Of a stretch of DNA of 64,000 nt, positions 9,979-22,700 are shown in pieces. Positions within the stretch are counted from its first letter, which is position 1, and every line of letters begins with the position of its first letter. A program made the position numbers and the translations under genes. Under the pieces are notes generated by a model that was not told the DNA's origin, searched no databases, and saw nothing but the letters and a program-made list of their open reading frames with translations. Source of the DNA: Climacteris rufus (Eukaryota; Chordata; Aves; Passeriformes; Climacteridae). The stretch spans positions 1,551,728 to 1,615,727 of the forward strand of contig VZRZ01004300.1 of the NCBI GenBank assembly GCA_013398175.1, read 5' to 3'.

Positions 9979-12900
9979 AGACAGAGACAATGGCCATGAA
10001 GGGAGGTGTCTCAGTGCTTACTGAGACTCATACTCAACAGCATTAAAAATGGGGCTAAAGGACTCATCTTTTCTCAGTAGTACAAGTACAGCACTTGCTT
10101 TTAAATGAACCAACAGTAGTCAATTCACACAAGTCTTTTTTTAATTGCCATTATGTACTGTCAGCTGTAGGTGTAAAGAACAAAGTACTGCTAATTTCGT
10201 TTCTTCCATTCTTCGGGGCAAAGTATGAGACTGTTTGAAAATAATGAGTAGATTTACTTGTCTCTTGCATCCCAAAAGAAAGAAAGGCATTGTGTGAACA
10301 AGGTATTACCAAAATACATTATATGTAGTTACATGATTTTGAAATATTTAAGTTTCTGCTTTTTTATAAAAATAAAACCTGAACTGATTAACCAAATCTC
10401 ACTGCACCAGCATCTACAGTTTCATGCTCCCAAACTTTGGGGTCCCATCCTTCCTTTCTGTGTCTCTTTGGATTAGTACTGCCAGGCTGAACAGCAAATT
10501 TCTTCGTGTCTCTGGAGAATGAACCAGTTTAAACAGGAAGCTGAGGTGCACCATACCCTGCTGAAAGAATCATGTTCCTGGCTCTGAAAGATCTCCAAGG
10601 AAAATCTAACGCTTCAACTGGGACATAGCCATAAGCAAAAGAATTTGGATTTGTGGAATCCTAAAATCTCTTTTCCTTGCCAAAGGGAATTTTATATCAG
10701 GCATGTACTTTTGAGACAAAAATAATGTTGAGATTTTTGCACTGCACAGAATTCATAATGAGATGTAGAAACACCTTCGAAATCCTTACGATAATTTGAT
10801 CAAATTTCAAGCAGAATAATACATGCAAAGGGGGCATTTCTTAAATGACTGTCCTCTTCCTTGCTGGGTGAGGCTTCATTAAGAAGAGAATGCACCCACG
10901 TGCAGTCATGCAAAACTAATAAAATGATCTTTTATCTTTCAGCAAAAAGCAGTAATTTAACAATAGTCCTGTTACTTCTGAGAGCACAGAGAAATAGCAT
11001 TTAGCAAGGAAGACCTTTGTTAAATACTGACATGAATTATACACAGCCAAAAGAAACAAAGGCAAAGATTAACAGTCAAACTTGAGAGCTTATAAGCAAT
11101 GCTGAAATACAATGCAATGTTTATTCATACAGACATTTTTATTGCTGTTTTCCAAGAAACAGGAATTTTCATTAGCCCAGAAGACTGGTTGAGTGACAAC
11201 TGAGCTCCCCTTTCTCAGCCTTTCAGGGAGATGGACAAAGTGCAGTGGGAAGCCAGGAGGGGAGTCCAAATCAAAATGGGAAGTGAGCAGTACTACATTC
11301 CAACTTCCCCTTCTGCTGCAGTCGTGGGACAACAGGACACACTGCTGCTGCTGCTTTACAGAGTGAGGCTTCCTCCCACTGGTGTTAGGTGGGTTTTGAT
11401 GTTCAGCATAGGGTGTCAGAAGTAATACCCCTGGGAGGCAAGGCTGAGACCCTGGGATTCTCCCTGGGCACTAAATCCCTGAACAAGGAAAACCAGGATG
11501 AAGTAAAAGCCTTTCCTGAATATTTTGCTACTGAAACTCAAATGTGGTGTGCTGAGGGAGTTTCAGGGCACTAAATGCAGCCTAATTCACAATAAAAAGC
11601 AGTTTCTCAGGCATAACACTGATTATTTCCACACATCCTCTATTAGCATGCAGTTTGGACAATTCCATGCTTAAAATACCAAGTTGGAAGAAATCTTAGC
11701 ACATTTTCATTAAAAGCTATACAAATGTATGGAGCTTGAGTTTCACTTGCTGACTTTGTGATGATTTCAGCCTTCAGAGCCACAGTGCTATTTTAGGCAT
11801 TAATGATACTATTAGCAAGGAAAAGCTAATTGGGAATTAAAGAAAGAGTCTTACTCAGCGAAAGAAGAAATGAGTAGTGCATATTTAACAAGTAGTGGCT
11901 AAGAAGTGTACAGGCAGTGCTAACTGAGAAATGAAGATAGCTAAAGTCATGGAGGGAATCTATACCACAATGCTCACAGCTGAAAACATTTGTATTCATC
12001 TGCTTGTAAGGCTGCATCTATGGAAAATGAAGGTATTTGCCCACACAAAAATAAAATGAGCAATCTGACAGCCTTCATTTACACATAAGAAACATGTACA
12101 CACAGCTGCAGATGTATTACAGAATGTATCAGGACAAGCAGGATTTTAGAGCCAGCCCAAATACTCTACGTTTACTGGGACATAAACCAATAGCACCAAT
12201 CCTGTATAAAAAACCAATGGTTATTAAGAAATAATAGCTCAGTGAAATAATATCTCACTGCCAGCTGATTATTTCTTGAACGCGCAGAACAGTTAATTTA
12301 CTAAATAATTATGGCAAAGACTAGTAAAATTATTAATTTATGCAATAAAACCACTTTTTAAATTTAAATGTACTTCATAGCAACTAGATTGCAGTGAGGA
12401 CAATCAACAAAATAAAGGGATCTGAAATACTCAGTGTGACTATTTAACTAAAGAATGGCGTTGCAGTCTACAAAAAGACTTTCCACAAACTTTAACAGAT
12501 GGTTATCCCATATTTCAGCCCTCATTCATTTGTATTAAACAGTATTTTTGGAAATGCAAAAGACTGAACATCTATTTTGTCAGTGCTTGTTATTGCAGCA
12601 ATGCTAGAATGACAGCTCTATGCCACATGGATATGGAAACTTCCTCACTCCCAGGGAGGAAGAAGCCATAAAACAAATTAAAAAAGAAAACACAGCTAAG
12701 AATTAGTCCTCTAAGAGAAAAAAAAAAAAACCCCAACCAAAAAATCGCTCCTGCATGTATTGTTTTTATTACAATATAAACCCCTTTCAGTATTTGTGTA
12801 CTGTGAGCTGCAGCTTCACAGCTATTCAAAAAACATTTAAGTAAGTATTATGAAATCAAATGCAAAGCTAACTCTGATAGAAGTATGAAGGAAGAACATC

Positions 12901-14903
12901 AGTAACACAGAGTTGCATTTTTTCTCTGCAAATGCAGAGAAGACAGCTAACATCCCGTTAATAATTTCCACCTTCAGAGAAAAAGCAGTATATCCCCATG
13001 GCAGCATATCTATTAACATAACAAACAATTTAAAATGTGTATTTTCCTCATTGTTTTGTGCCCACTCCTTGTCAATTCCAGTCCCAGAGTCATAGTGCCT
13101 AGCACTTTAGAGTGGAAAAGTTAAGCACATACAGGATTCCTTCTTACTATTTAGAGAAAATGATTCAGCAGTATGTTGCTGGCTTCCATTAGCCTGATTT
13201 GCATTTTTGTAAGGAATTTTGCTTGACTGCTATTAAAAGCCAAACATGTTGGTAATAACTGAGTATCTTTAACCTCACATATGAACAACAGCCACAACAC
13301 CAAATGCAGAACTTTAAGTATCTGACAACTCTGTGAAAAAACTTCCACAATTCACATTTCCTTTTCCTTTGCAATAAGTATTTTTCCTTTGTAATACCCA
13401 GTACTAGGAGGCCCACCAGTTCATCTGCTGGAGAAATCTTTTTAAAAGAGAACTACATTTTAAAAAACTCCCACATATTTAAACTGTCAAGAGAATTAAA
13501 TAAACTACAAGTGTAATTCTCAATGATATTAAAAATGAAAAAAAACAGTAATTATATATGTACAAAAGTGGTTTTTAGGCAAATTTAATCTACAGAAAGC
13601 TAATCAGAAACAGTGATATTCCAAATGAAGAGACAGGTTTACAAAGTTGCAATAGTGATGGTGTATGCATACAAAAATAGTACTGGAAGAGTTACTGAAA
13701 ATAAAAACTTTTTAAGCTCTTGATCAGTCAAAATGATCACTAAAGTATGATTACAATTGATTACAGGTTGAATGAAAACAAAATCAGTTTATTGCACTGA
13801 AAGAGCCATAGGAAACAAAGTAGTATTTCTAGCTTCTAGTATCTTAAGGCCTTAAATTATAATTAGCTGAAAATAATGTTGGAAAAACACTTTTCTTCTT
13901 TAACTGAAAAGCAGATTGTCTGTGGTTTGTTTGCATCCCAATGGCACCCCTTTAAGAAACACAGTGCTACATTAAAATAGAAACATCTAATTAGCAAAGG
14001 AACTCAAAGGGCAACATAACCCTTGTTTTAAACAAAGCGAAGTTAAACCTTTGCCAAACCTTGTTTTAAATTTGCAAGTGAAAACTACAGAAATGTATTT
14101 CAATAAATGTTCACATATCCTTTAACTCCAAATACCCACAATCCCCATCCCTACTCTGATAAAAAGTAAACCTTTAGTTTACTGCAAGTTGACCTGACTT
14201 TTTTTCAATACCTCCTGAAGTCAGTACAATAACAAAGCAGAGTCTGCAGACTAAATGTGTTTAGTCTTCTACAAGCAAACAGCTTACAGCACTGACATTA
14301 TAAATCAGGACTTAAATTTGCTACCAAATACAGCCAAGTTTCTCTCTAATGAGAACACTCAGCCATAAGTAGTTTGGAAGGCAAGGGTTTGGAAAGGGCA
14401 TTTTGAAACTGCATGTTGCCTTCCAACAGCATCACAGCCCTGCAAGACAACCTGTGCTGCCCTGGGCACACCTCTCAAGTTCCATGTGGAAGGTCTGTCC
14501 TGGTTTCCATACACACCTAGACCACAGCTTTCTGTAAACTTCTTCCACAGTGCAAAGAAGATGATATGGCATTTGGTAATGCAACTGGAATCTGACTCCC
14601 TTCCATAAGGATTTGACTATGGGAACAACTTAATCAGATAAACTAGTGCTCTGGCAATATCCTTCAGTTATGAAGAATTAGGGTTAGTTATCCAGTAAAA
14701 CTCTACTTCAACCAATTTTGAAGATGCCAGCCCAGCACTTGGCTAAGAAGCTTAAATGCCTTGAACTCTGAGAGCATACAGACTGGAAATCAACACTGTG
14801 TGCACTAAAACGCCACATGAGACAGACAGCATGGTTAAATTTTCAGGGAGATGTTCTAAGTTTTGTGGTTATGTTTTCTTAACATGGGATACATGGCAAT
14901 ATC
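9979..14903. other. CTDP1 last intron, segment left of the first CR1 tail
   Basis: AT-rich sequence with short A tracts (for example near 12720). No repeat, RNA gene or exon recognised. Confidence 0.4.
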
Positions 14904-14938
14904 TTTAAGGTCTCTTCCAAGCCAAACCATTCTATGAC
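14904..14938 (+). mobile_element. CR1 LINE extreme 3' tail
   Basis: TTTAAGGTCTCTTCCAAGCC followed by AAACCATTCTATGAC matches the last ~35 bp of CR1. It is short, so the family call rests on the terminal motif only. A GC-richer block without a convincing gene follows (about 14940-15400). Confidence 0.65.
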
Positions 14939-17900
14939 CTTTTATGTACCCTTGATAGCAGAGTGAGCGATTGTGCCTGTAACTCAGGTGTGTACCCTCT
15001 GGCAACTTCCCTCGCCCATCTGTGCAGGAGCACTGGCTTTTCTGTCCCAGTGCTCCTCCCTGGCACTAGCACAGCCCTCTGGCAGGCACAGCTGTGGGAG
15101 CAGCCAAGGGCAGCAGCCCAGCACCGCTGGCAAGCCGCAGTGTGTGTTTGCACTTCGTGCTCAAACTGTGACAAACAGGGCACTATTTAGCGCTGCAGGA
15201 ACAAATGCCAGACACCTCATATATTTCCTCAACAACTCATCCAATGCTGCCTGCAGGATGACAGGATGATCCAGGAATGCAATATGCAGAAAAATGCACC
15301 CAGAACGTTCCTTGCACAGCCCTGGGGCGCAGAGAGAGCCCCTGTAGTTGGAGGAATAGCGCGCTTTCCACGCTCCTCACAAAAACCTCTTCAGGCACCC
15401 ACCAATTGCAGCTGACAGCTCCAAGGCATATTTTAACTAACACAACAGTAAAGTGAGAGCTAATTAAATTCTGTACAGCTTCAGTGCCTTTCTGCTTTAA
15501 CATTTAGCACACCTGTGCACAATTCTAGTGGTGAGAAACCGTTCTGAAAACTGAAAACCATCTTACAACAGCTTTACAGGCATTTCTCTGGAGTAAACAC
15601 TCCATGTGTATTTAAACTGAGAGTTTTAAAAGTCAGGAAGTCCCAGAAAATTTAAAATAAATCTAGAAATTACTACAATGAGTTAACAGGGAAATTTTGT
15701 TAAAATTGTCCCCTTGATGAGCCTGTGTTTTCTTAATATTCAGATCAAGGGGAAAGTTTAACAACAAGAAAATCATCCCAATGGTGGTTTCTTAACAATG
15801 TCTCTTTTAGGAAAATGGTGATTTCTTAATAATTAAACATCGGAACATTTCAAAACTAAACCGTGTAGCAATATAACTCTAAAATGAAATGCTACACACT
15901 GATTTTCTCTGCACTGAACTAATTTAGATACAGATAATAATTAAATTGGATAATACAAAAATGAAAAGTTGAACCTACAATTTGCTTCTGTAATTAAATC
16001 ACAGGAATATAAACTGTGTCCCTAAAATATTACTTGTTATTAACTTCAAGTTGTTTAAAAATAATGCATGTAGTCGTTATACGAAGACATTTACAACATG
16101 CAACATGACTGTTTCTTCAAAAGGCAAAGGTGACAGTGGCAGTTTTATACCACATAACAAATAATCTTGTCGTTGATGTGTAGAAGACAACAGAAAATTA
16201 AATATACTTTTCACTGTGTGGAATACCAGACTGTTACCTGACATTTTCATAGTGGAAAATGCACAGATGCATTCTGGCATTATCACTTCTTAATCCTATC
16301 TGAACACTAAACCAGGCCTTTGTTGTTTGCATCAATTCTCTTTCCAGTTTCTTTTAGTTTATAAATATTAGCCATTCTGACAACACATGTCAGATGTCAG
16401 ATTTATAGCTCTGTAGAGATGCTAGGTAGCTCTGGGAGGCTGTAACAGGAGATACCAGGGCTCAGCAGTGAGCAAAGAAAGCTTCAAACTTTCCTTCCCA
16501 GTGCCTGGATAGGCATTATACAACAACTCTACTGGGATTTGTTTTGAAAAAAGTCTTTTGAAAATGGACTAATTCCTCAAACTAATTTCTGTTAGAGGTC
16601 TCAAATAATGATGAAGAATAATGTCCTCACTAGAGATCTAAAGGTAAGTAATTGTTTTAAAAATAGTAGCATGCAATAAAAAATTAAGATGAAAAGTGGG
16701 CAAAAAAAAGTAAGATGTATGGGCAACTTAGAAAATTCAAAACCATACATCAAAATAAGGAGTTGGAAAAGAAACAGCATCTGATTTATCTCAGAAAAGT
16801 CAAACTGCCTTCATTTTTCTCACAGGAGCACATTGTCTATATGAAGGCACCTCTGTGCCAATATAATGGAGTACCAACTCTAGCCTGAAGACCCCCAGCA
16901 CTACAAAGTAATTCTTGCAATCCTGATTGGATTTGTCAGCATCTGAGAAAACTCTTCAAGATGCATTACTGGGCTTCTGAACAATTTAAGACAAAATGTA
17001 GCTGCTAACATACTGACTGTGCTAATCAAGGAGGCTGGAAGTAGCTTTGGTATATGGTGGCTTTTAAAATTAGATATCCATAGATTATCTTAATATGTGT
17101 GTTAATACCTATGTTATGGGCTCCACTAAGTTATATTGAAAGATGATTTTGTCAAAGCCTTTAACTCTGATTTTACTAATGCTATTACTTTGTCCTTGTT
17201 TTCAATAGATCATTGAAATTAAACTGCAGATAACTAAAGCAAACATTCTTCTAGGGTGTTCACTCACTGAATAATGGCTTTGCTCACACGAGTATTAACT
17301 CAGAACATCTCTGTTTCATCATAAAATACTGAAAATAAGACAAAACACATCACTGACACCCTGATCTTTGCAGTTCTGGATGGTGTCATTCTTTTGTAGC
17401 TGGTTTCTCACACTTTTCTATGTAAACATGGCTATGTTATTGTAACTGTATCTTATTATTTACATTCCTTTCTCCTGGACACAGAACTTTGATGGACATT
17501 TCCTTTGACCACTGTGATTGAGAGAGGAAGAACTCATTTCCTCCAACGAACAGTGATTTCTAAATGTATATAAAATAAAGAAGGCGGGTCTTGCTGGCCC
17601 TTTCCTGCTCTCTCCTCCTTGCTGGTAACAGGTGTCTCCATCTCTTCTTTTGTGTCGTTACTGTGACAACTGACTCCAGATGGATACTGATAATGTTGTC
17701 ATCCCCACTGAAGTGCAAAAACCAGAATTCAAATTCCTTTAAAATGCTGTGTTCTATGGGGCAAAACACACCCCCCCCTTTCCATGCGGGTATATTCCTT
17801 CATGAAGTGCAGTAGCTCACTCCTGCCAAAAAGGGCAGTCCTTGATTCTCCTCACATTCCCATGGGATTTAACTGGACAATCCCCCAGTTTACTGGCTCT

Positions 17901-19203
17901 GCTGCCTGCCTCACAGTCTGGTAAGCCACTTGTCCACTGTGTCCCTAGCCAGCTTCAAAGGAGCAGTACCTGCACAATGGCTGGGGAACCTGAGCAGCTG
18001 TGAGGCTGAGTCTCACACCGTGGTACACGGGACTGACACTGCTCCATCTGGCAATGGGCTACAAGATTTGTTCTCTGCATCATACAACATCTTCCTGTAA
18101 TACTGCATTTCTCTACTACTTATTTCTTTATCCCAATGGCAAGACATGCCATCTTGGCACTCCTCATCCCCTCACCTCTTCCTTCCCCAAATTCCTAACC
18201 CTGACAGCTTAGATTTATCTTTATTTATTTGTCAAAATTGTACACAATAAACATTTTTTTCATGCATTAATGCAGGTTTGAGAAGACTGTTCTGGAGACA
18301 CAACAGCATTAAAATACAAAGCTACAAAGAACCTAGAAAATAATTTATCAGCATTAAAAAGTCAACATTCAGCTTCAGACATTCCAGTATGCTACAGGAT
18401 GTTTTAGAAAAGCTAATAAATTACAAAATGAAATGACATCAAGGCAGGAAGTCAATTCCTGGTAAAAGAAGCTTTGAAAGATTTGTTAAAAATTTGGTCT
18501 AGAGACTGCTAAGTTTCCATGAGAAACAGAGGAAAGTGGTGTCGAGGCTTGATTAACAAATAACAAAAATCTGAAGTTTTAAGAGTATCTGACAGAACTA
18601 CTTGACTTTTACATCAGTTTTGTAAGGCGTGCATAAATGATATATACAGCATACAAATACATGCAATACATTAGAAATAGAATGGTACCCATCCTTCTTT
18701 AACTGCGCAATTCCAACAAACTGCCAAAAAGTGGGTCTGCATTCATTACATTTGGATCTCTACAATACTGGGTCACAAAGCATCACAAATTCCATCCGGA
18801 CCAAACAGGCATGTTCCAAGCAGCAGCCTATATGTGCCAAATGGAATCCCAGCGCCGAGAATTCCCCGTACTTGTTGTTTTCACACCAGCTGAGATGGGA
18901 CAAACGACCCGGTGCAGCAGATCACAGCTCTCCTGGCTCACAACCCTGATCCTGTCTAAAGTCTGCTGCACAGTTTTTTCTGTCAATATTTCTGGAATAA
19001 ATCTGAACTAGCAAAGGCACTTTATAATTGACCTGTACTTTCTGTTGCAAAGTTGCAATCTCTTACGACGGTGCTGTCCAAACACCAGATTCAGGGTATT
19101 GTTCAGCTCCAGCCTTCCCCTACTACTATTGAAGAAGGCATCTAAAGGAGAAGATGCTCATTATCTATTGTCATCCCAGAATAAAAGGCAGTTACTAAGC
19201 CTG

Positions 19204-19756
19204 TGTCCTGGTTTCAGCTGGGATACCGTTTATTTTCTTCCTACTAGCCAGTACAGTGCCATGTTGTGGATTCAGCATGAGACTGATGTTGATAACACAC
19301 TGATGGCTCAGGTGTTGCTCAGCAGTGTTTACCCTGAGCCAGGGGCTTTTCAGGTTCCCTGTTCTGCCAGTGAGGAGCTGCACAAGGACCTGGGAGGGAG
19401 CATGGCCAGGACAGCTGACCCAAACTGGCCAAAGGGATATTCCAGACCATAGAACTTCATGTCCAGTGTATAAACTGGGGGGAGTTGGACAGAAGGGGCT
19501 GATTGCTGCTGAGGGACAAGAAGCACGTGGTGAGCAGTTGTACTGTTCATCACTCATTTCCATTCGAGAAATTAAACCTATCTCCTTTTCCTTACGATTG
19601 TTATGATGCTATTATTTTATTTTGTTTCAATTATTAAACTTTTCTTATCTCAAGCCATAAGTTTACTTTTTTCCTGGTTCTCTCCCACATAGGGCAGGGG
19701 GAAGCAAGCGAGTGGCTCTGTGGTTCTTAGCTGGTGTCTGGAGTTAAACCATGACA
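19204..19756 (+). mobile_element. Solo LTR of an avian endogenous retrovirus (553 bp)
   Basis: The element begins TGTCCTGGTTTCAGCTGGGA and ends GTTAAACCATGACA, so it has TG...CA termini. It is flanked on both sides by the perfect 6-bp duplication AGCCTG (19198-19203 and 19757-19762). A TATAAA at 19469-19474 and an ATTAAA at 19633-19638 mark the promoter and polyadenylation signal of the LTR. The body matches, from memory, the common bird LTR family called TguLTR5 in zebra finch. No internal viral genes are present, so it formed by LTR-LTR recombination of a provirus. A 6-bp duplication fits a class II (K-like) element. It is antisense to CTDP1. Confidence 0.93.
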
Positions 19757-22700
19757 AGCCTGGTCTTACCCATGTAATGGTACTGGCCAGCAGCTCCTAT
19801 AGAGTAGTTATCAATTCACCTGGATATCTGGATATGCACAAGAGGAGTATGTGAAAAGGTGTTTGAGTTCCAACTGACTAGAGACACAGCCCATTTAACA
19901 AAAACTGAGGCTGTATCAAGTTGTTCTCTTTCTAGTTGCTACCTGAGAATGGGATAGCCACACTGATGCAGGGACAGGAGAAAGGTCTGAAACACAGGAA
20001 GGGGACCAGACACTTCTCTGTTTGACTTCAGGAATGAAACCACTTTACAGGCCCTCTCCAAACTGACTGAACACATTTCACAGCTGACCTCACCCAGATA
20101 TACCCCTGCTCCTTCCCAGCCTGTACAGCCAGGTGACCCTTGGGGGTGGGAGGTAGTGCATGTGTGCAGCCCTGGCAGAGAGGAAAAGCCTGGCCACATA
20201 CCAAGATTTTGCAGGCAGTTCTGGCTCCCCTGCTCAGGTGTGGCTTACCCATTCTTGTTAACACCTGGAACACTAAAAATCTTCTTGTACTACCATTCAG
20301 TGGTCTGAAGCAAACAGAAACATCAGCTGAGATGTCTGTTTCGCTGTAGATCTGCAAGCTTTACAAGTTCTTTACTTCGTAGGAACATACTTTGCATGAA
20401 CATTTAACATGATCTGGTTTGTCTGTGGGTTATTTCACTGCAGCTGGCAAAGCACAGACTGTCATATATTGAATTTAGTTTTCCAGTAAATGTTTACTGG
20501 GATAGCTAAAGGCACACTCAAGGCACAGTGGTAGTCTGAGAAACAGAAAAGGAGGCTCTGAAGAGGAGACATTTCCCTCAGCAAACAGGGACCACTTCTG
20601 TGCAATGCAATGGCAATATGCTTGGGTCATGTGGTAAAGGACACTTTTGCTGCTGTGACGTCCACTGTGGGGTGGGGCATTAAAACATCCATATTCTGCT
20701 TTTCACATGCATGGCTGACAACAACTCAGGGACAAATCTCCATGAATGGTTTGACACAACAGTCTTTGGAAGCAAGTTCAAGTTTTCTAAAAAATCTGCA
20801 TTTATGTACTCCAATGAAAGAACTTATTAGGAGATCAGATGATAAATAAACTACTTGGAAATGGGAATATCTACCCATGTTGATTCCTAGACATTTACCC
20901 CCCTCCATTAAGTAGTAGCACTGCTTCTCTTCTACCAACATTTTTAACACATGCTTCAAGCTGGCATTTTAATTGAAGAGATACACTGCTGTTTAGCAGC
21001 CACTGAAGACTTGCAGCGATCAAGATTAATGAACACTAGTTACTATGTGGAATTTAAAGTACTTTTAGAATTCATTAGGGAAACTAGAACTATTTTTCTT
21101 GATCGGAACAATGCTGCCTTACAGTATTCCTGCTAATGTCCTAGTGGCATACAATTAAGGATTAAAAACCTTCACTAACAGTTGTTAATGTACTTCTCTG
21201 TTTCCTTATTCTCAAGAGATATTTAGATATCCACATATCTTACTAAGGAAAAACATAAATTGTTTAATAGCTCATAAATTGCACTGAAGTATTCAATCCG
21301 ACTAAGGAAAAAATGCTGCTTAAATTACCTGAGGGGCAAGCCCTGCCTATTCTTCAGTCCCCATGCCAGCTTTCTCACCAACATGCAAACTGAAGCACTA
21401 TGTTACAAGCTTGCCTCACCCTGAACTTCTACTTTAAATCTTCATTATCCCCATTAACCCCATTTGCCACAGATGCAAAACAACATTAATATCTATGGAC
21501 TGCTGGAATGGAGTAGAGGTGTTGGAGGTCGTAAGTCCTTAAATACCCATGCAGTGCTGGGGAAACTATGGAAGCAGGATACTGGAACCTGGTGTTGTTA
21601 ATTGCTCCTATGGAGAGAAACACTTCCAAACCAATCTGATGCTCCAGTTTCTTACCGGAATTCAGAACACATCAGAGGAAAGTACTGTCCTCTCTGTGTG
21701 TCACAGGTGCTCTGAAGCTGAACACGGAATGAAATGGTTTTCCTACTCCTCCCGTTGTGAATGAACACTAAGGGCTCATATTTTTCAAATTTACTCAGGG
21801 TTCTTGTTCTCCCTCTCTTGCCCTTGTGAACCAAGCTGGGGCTTCTGGTTCTTCAAGGTGGCAGATCATTAAGCAGAGCAAGTCAGTAACTCTCACACAT
21901 TTTCCATTACCCTAGTTTCTTCAAACTTAAATTGTACTTCTGGCATTTTTTTGGTTCTAGGTAATACCTAAATGAAAAGTTTCACACACTAGCACCTCTC
22001 CCAGCGGGGCTAGGGGAAGCAGCATCAGGTTAAGTGCCCTCTGTGTGTTGCTCTGAAACTCTTCAGGCCCACAGCCTACAAGCTCAAGGGTAGCATTACA
22101 TTATCAGGAGCACTCCCTGTCTGAAAGCTCCTCAAACAGAGTCTACAGAGCTCCGTGTACCACGTGTTAAGGTTAGGCTGGAATCTCACCAACACAGACT
22201 CTCCTACTTCACCACAAGCACCTAACTCTGCTGTAGGCTCCTAGGACTTGCTCAGGGCTATTCTAACTCCCAAGCGGTTAATTAATACACTTTCCCTCAA
22301 CTCTGACTGCAATGCTGATTTTACAGATCACCTCACTGCAATATGCTGATTAACACAAACAAAACCCTCATTCTTGATTCTGAAACAAACTCATCTCTAC
22401 TGCAGAAGCACAAGAAAAACAGAGCTAGATCAAAAAACAAACATGTTGACCTAATTTCTTCTCACTGGTCTACATCACTGCTTAAGCCTAGGGTCAGGGT
22501 CCTGGAAGGGTGCCAGCATCCTTCCTGCCACATACGGCCTCTTCTTCGAACTGAAGTGTTATTTTCCATTGCTCTGCATTTTCTTCTGCAGCTAGCCTCA
22601 CAGTTAAACAAGAATCCTCTGCTAGAAAGCACATCTCTGTTCTTTCTCTCTGATTATGTGAATGCCTCTCATAATTTTTCAGCCCTCACGCTTTCCAAAA

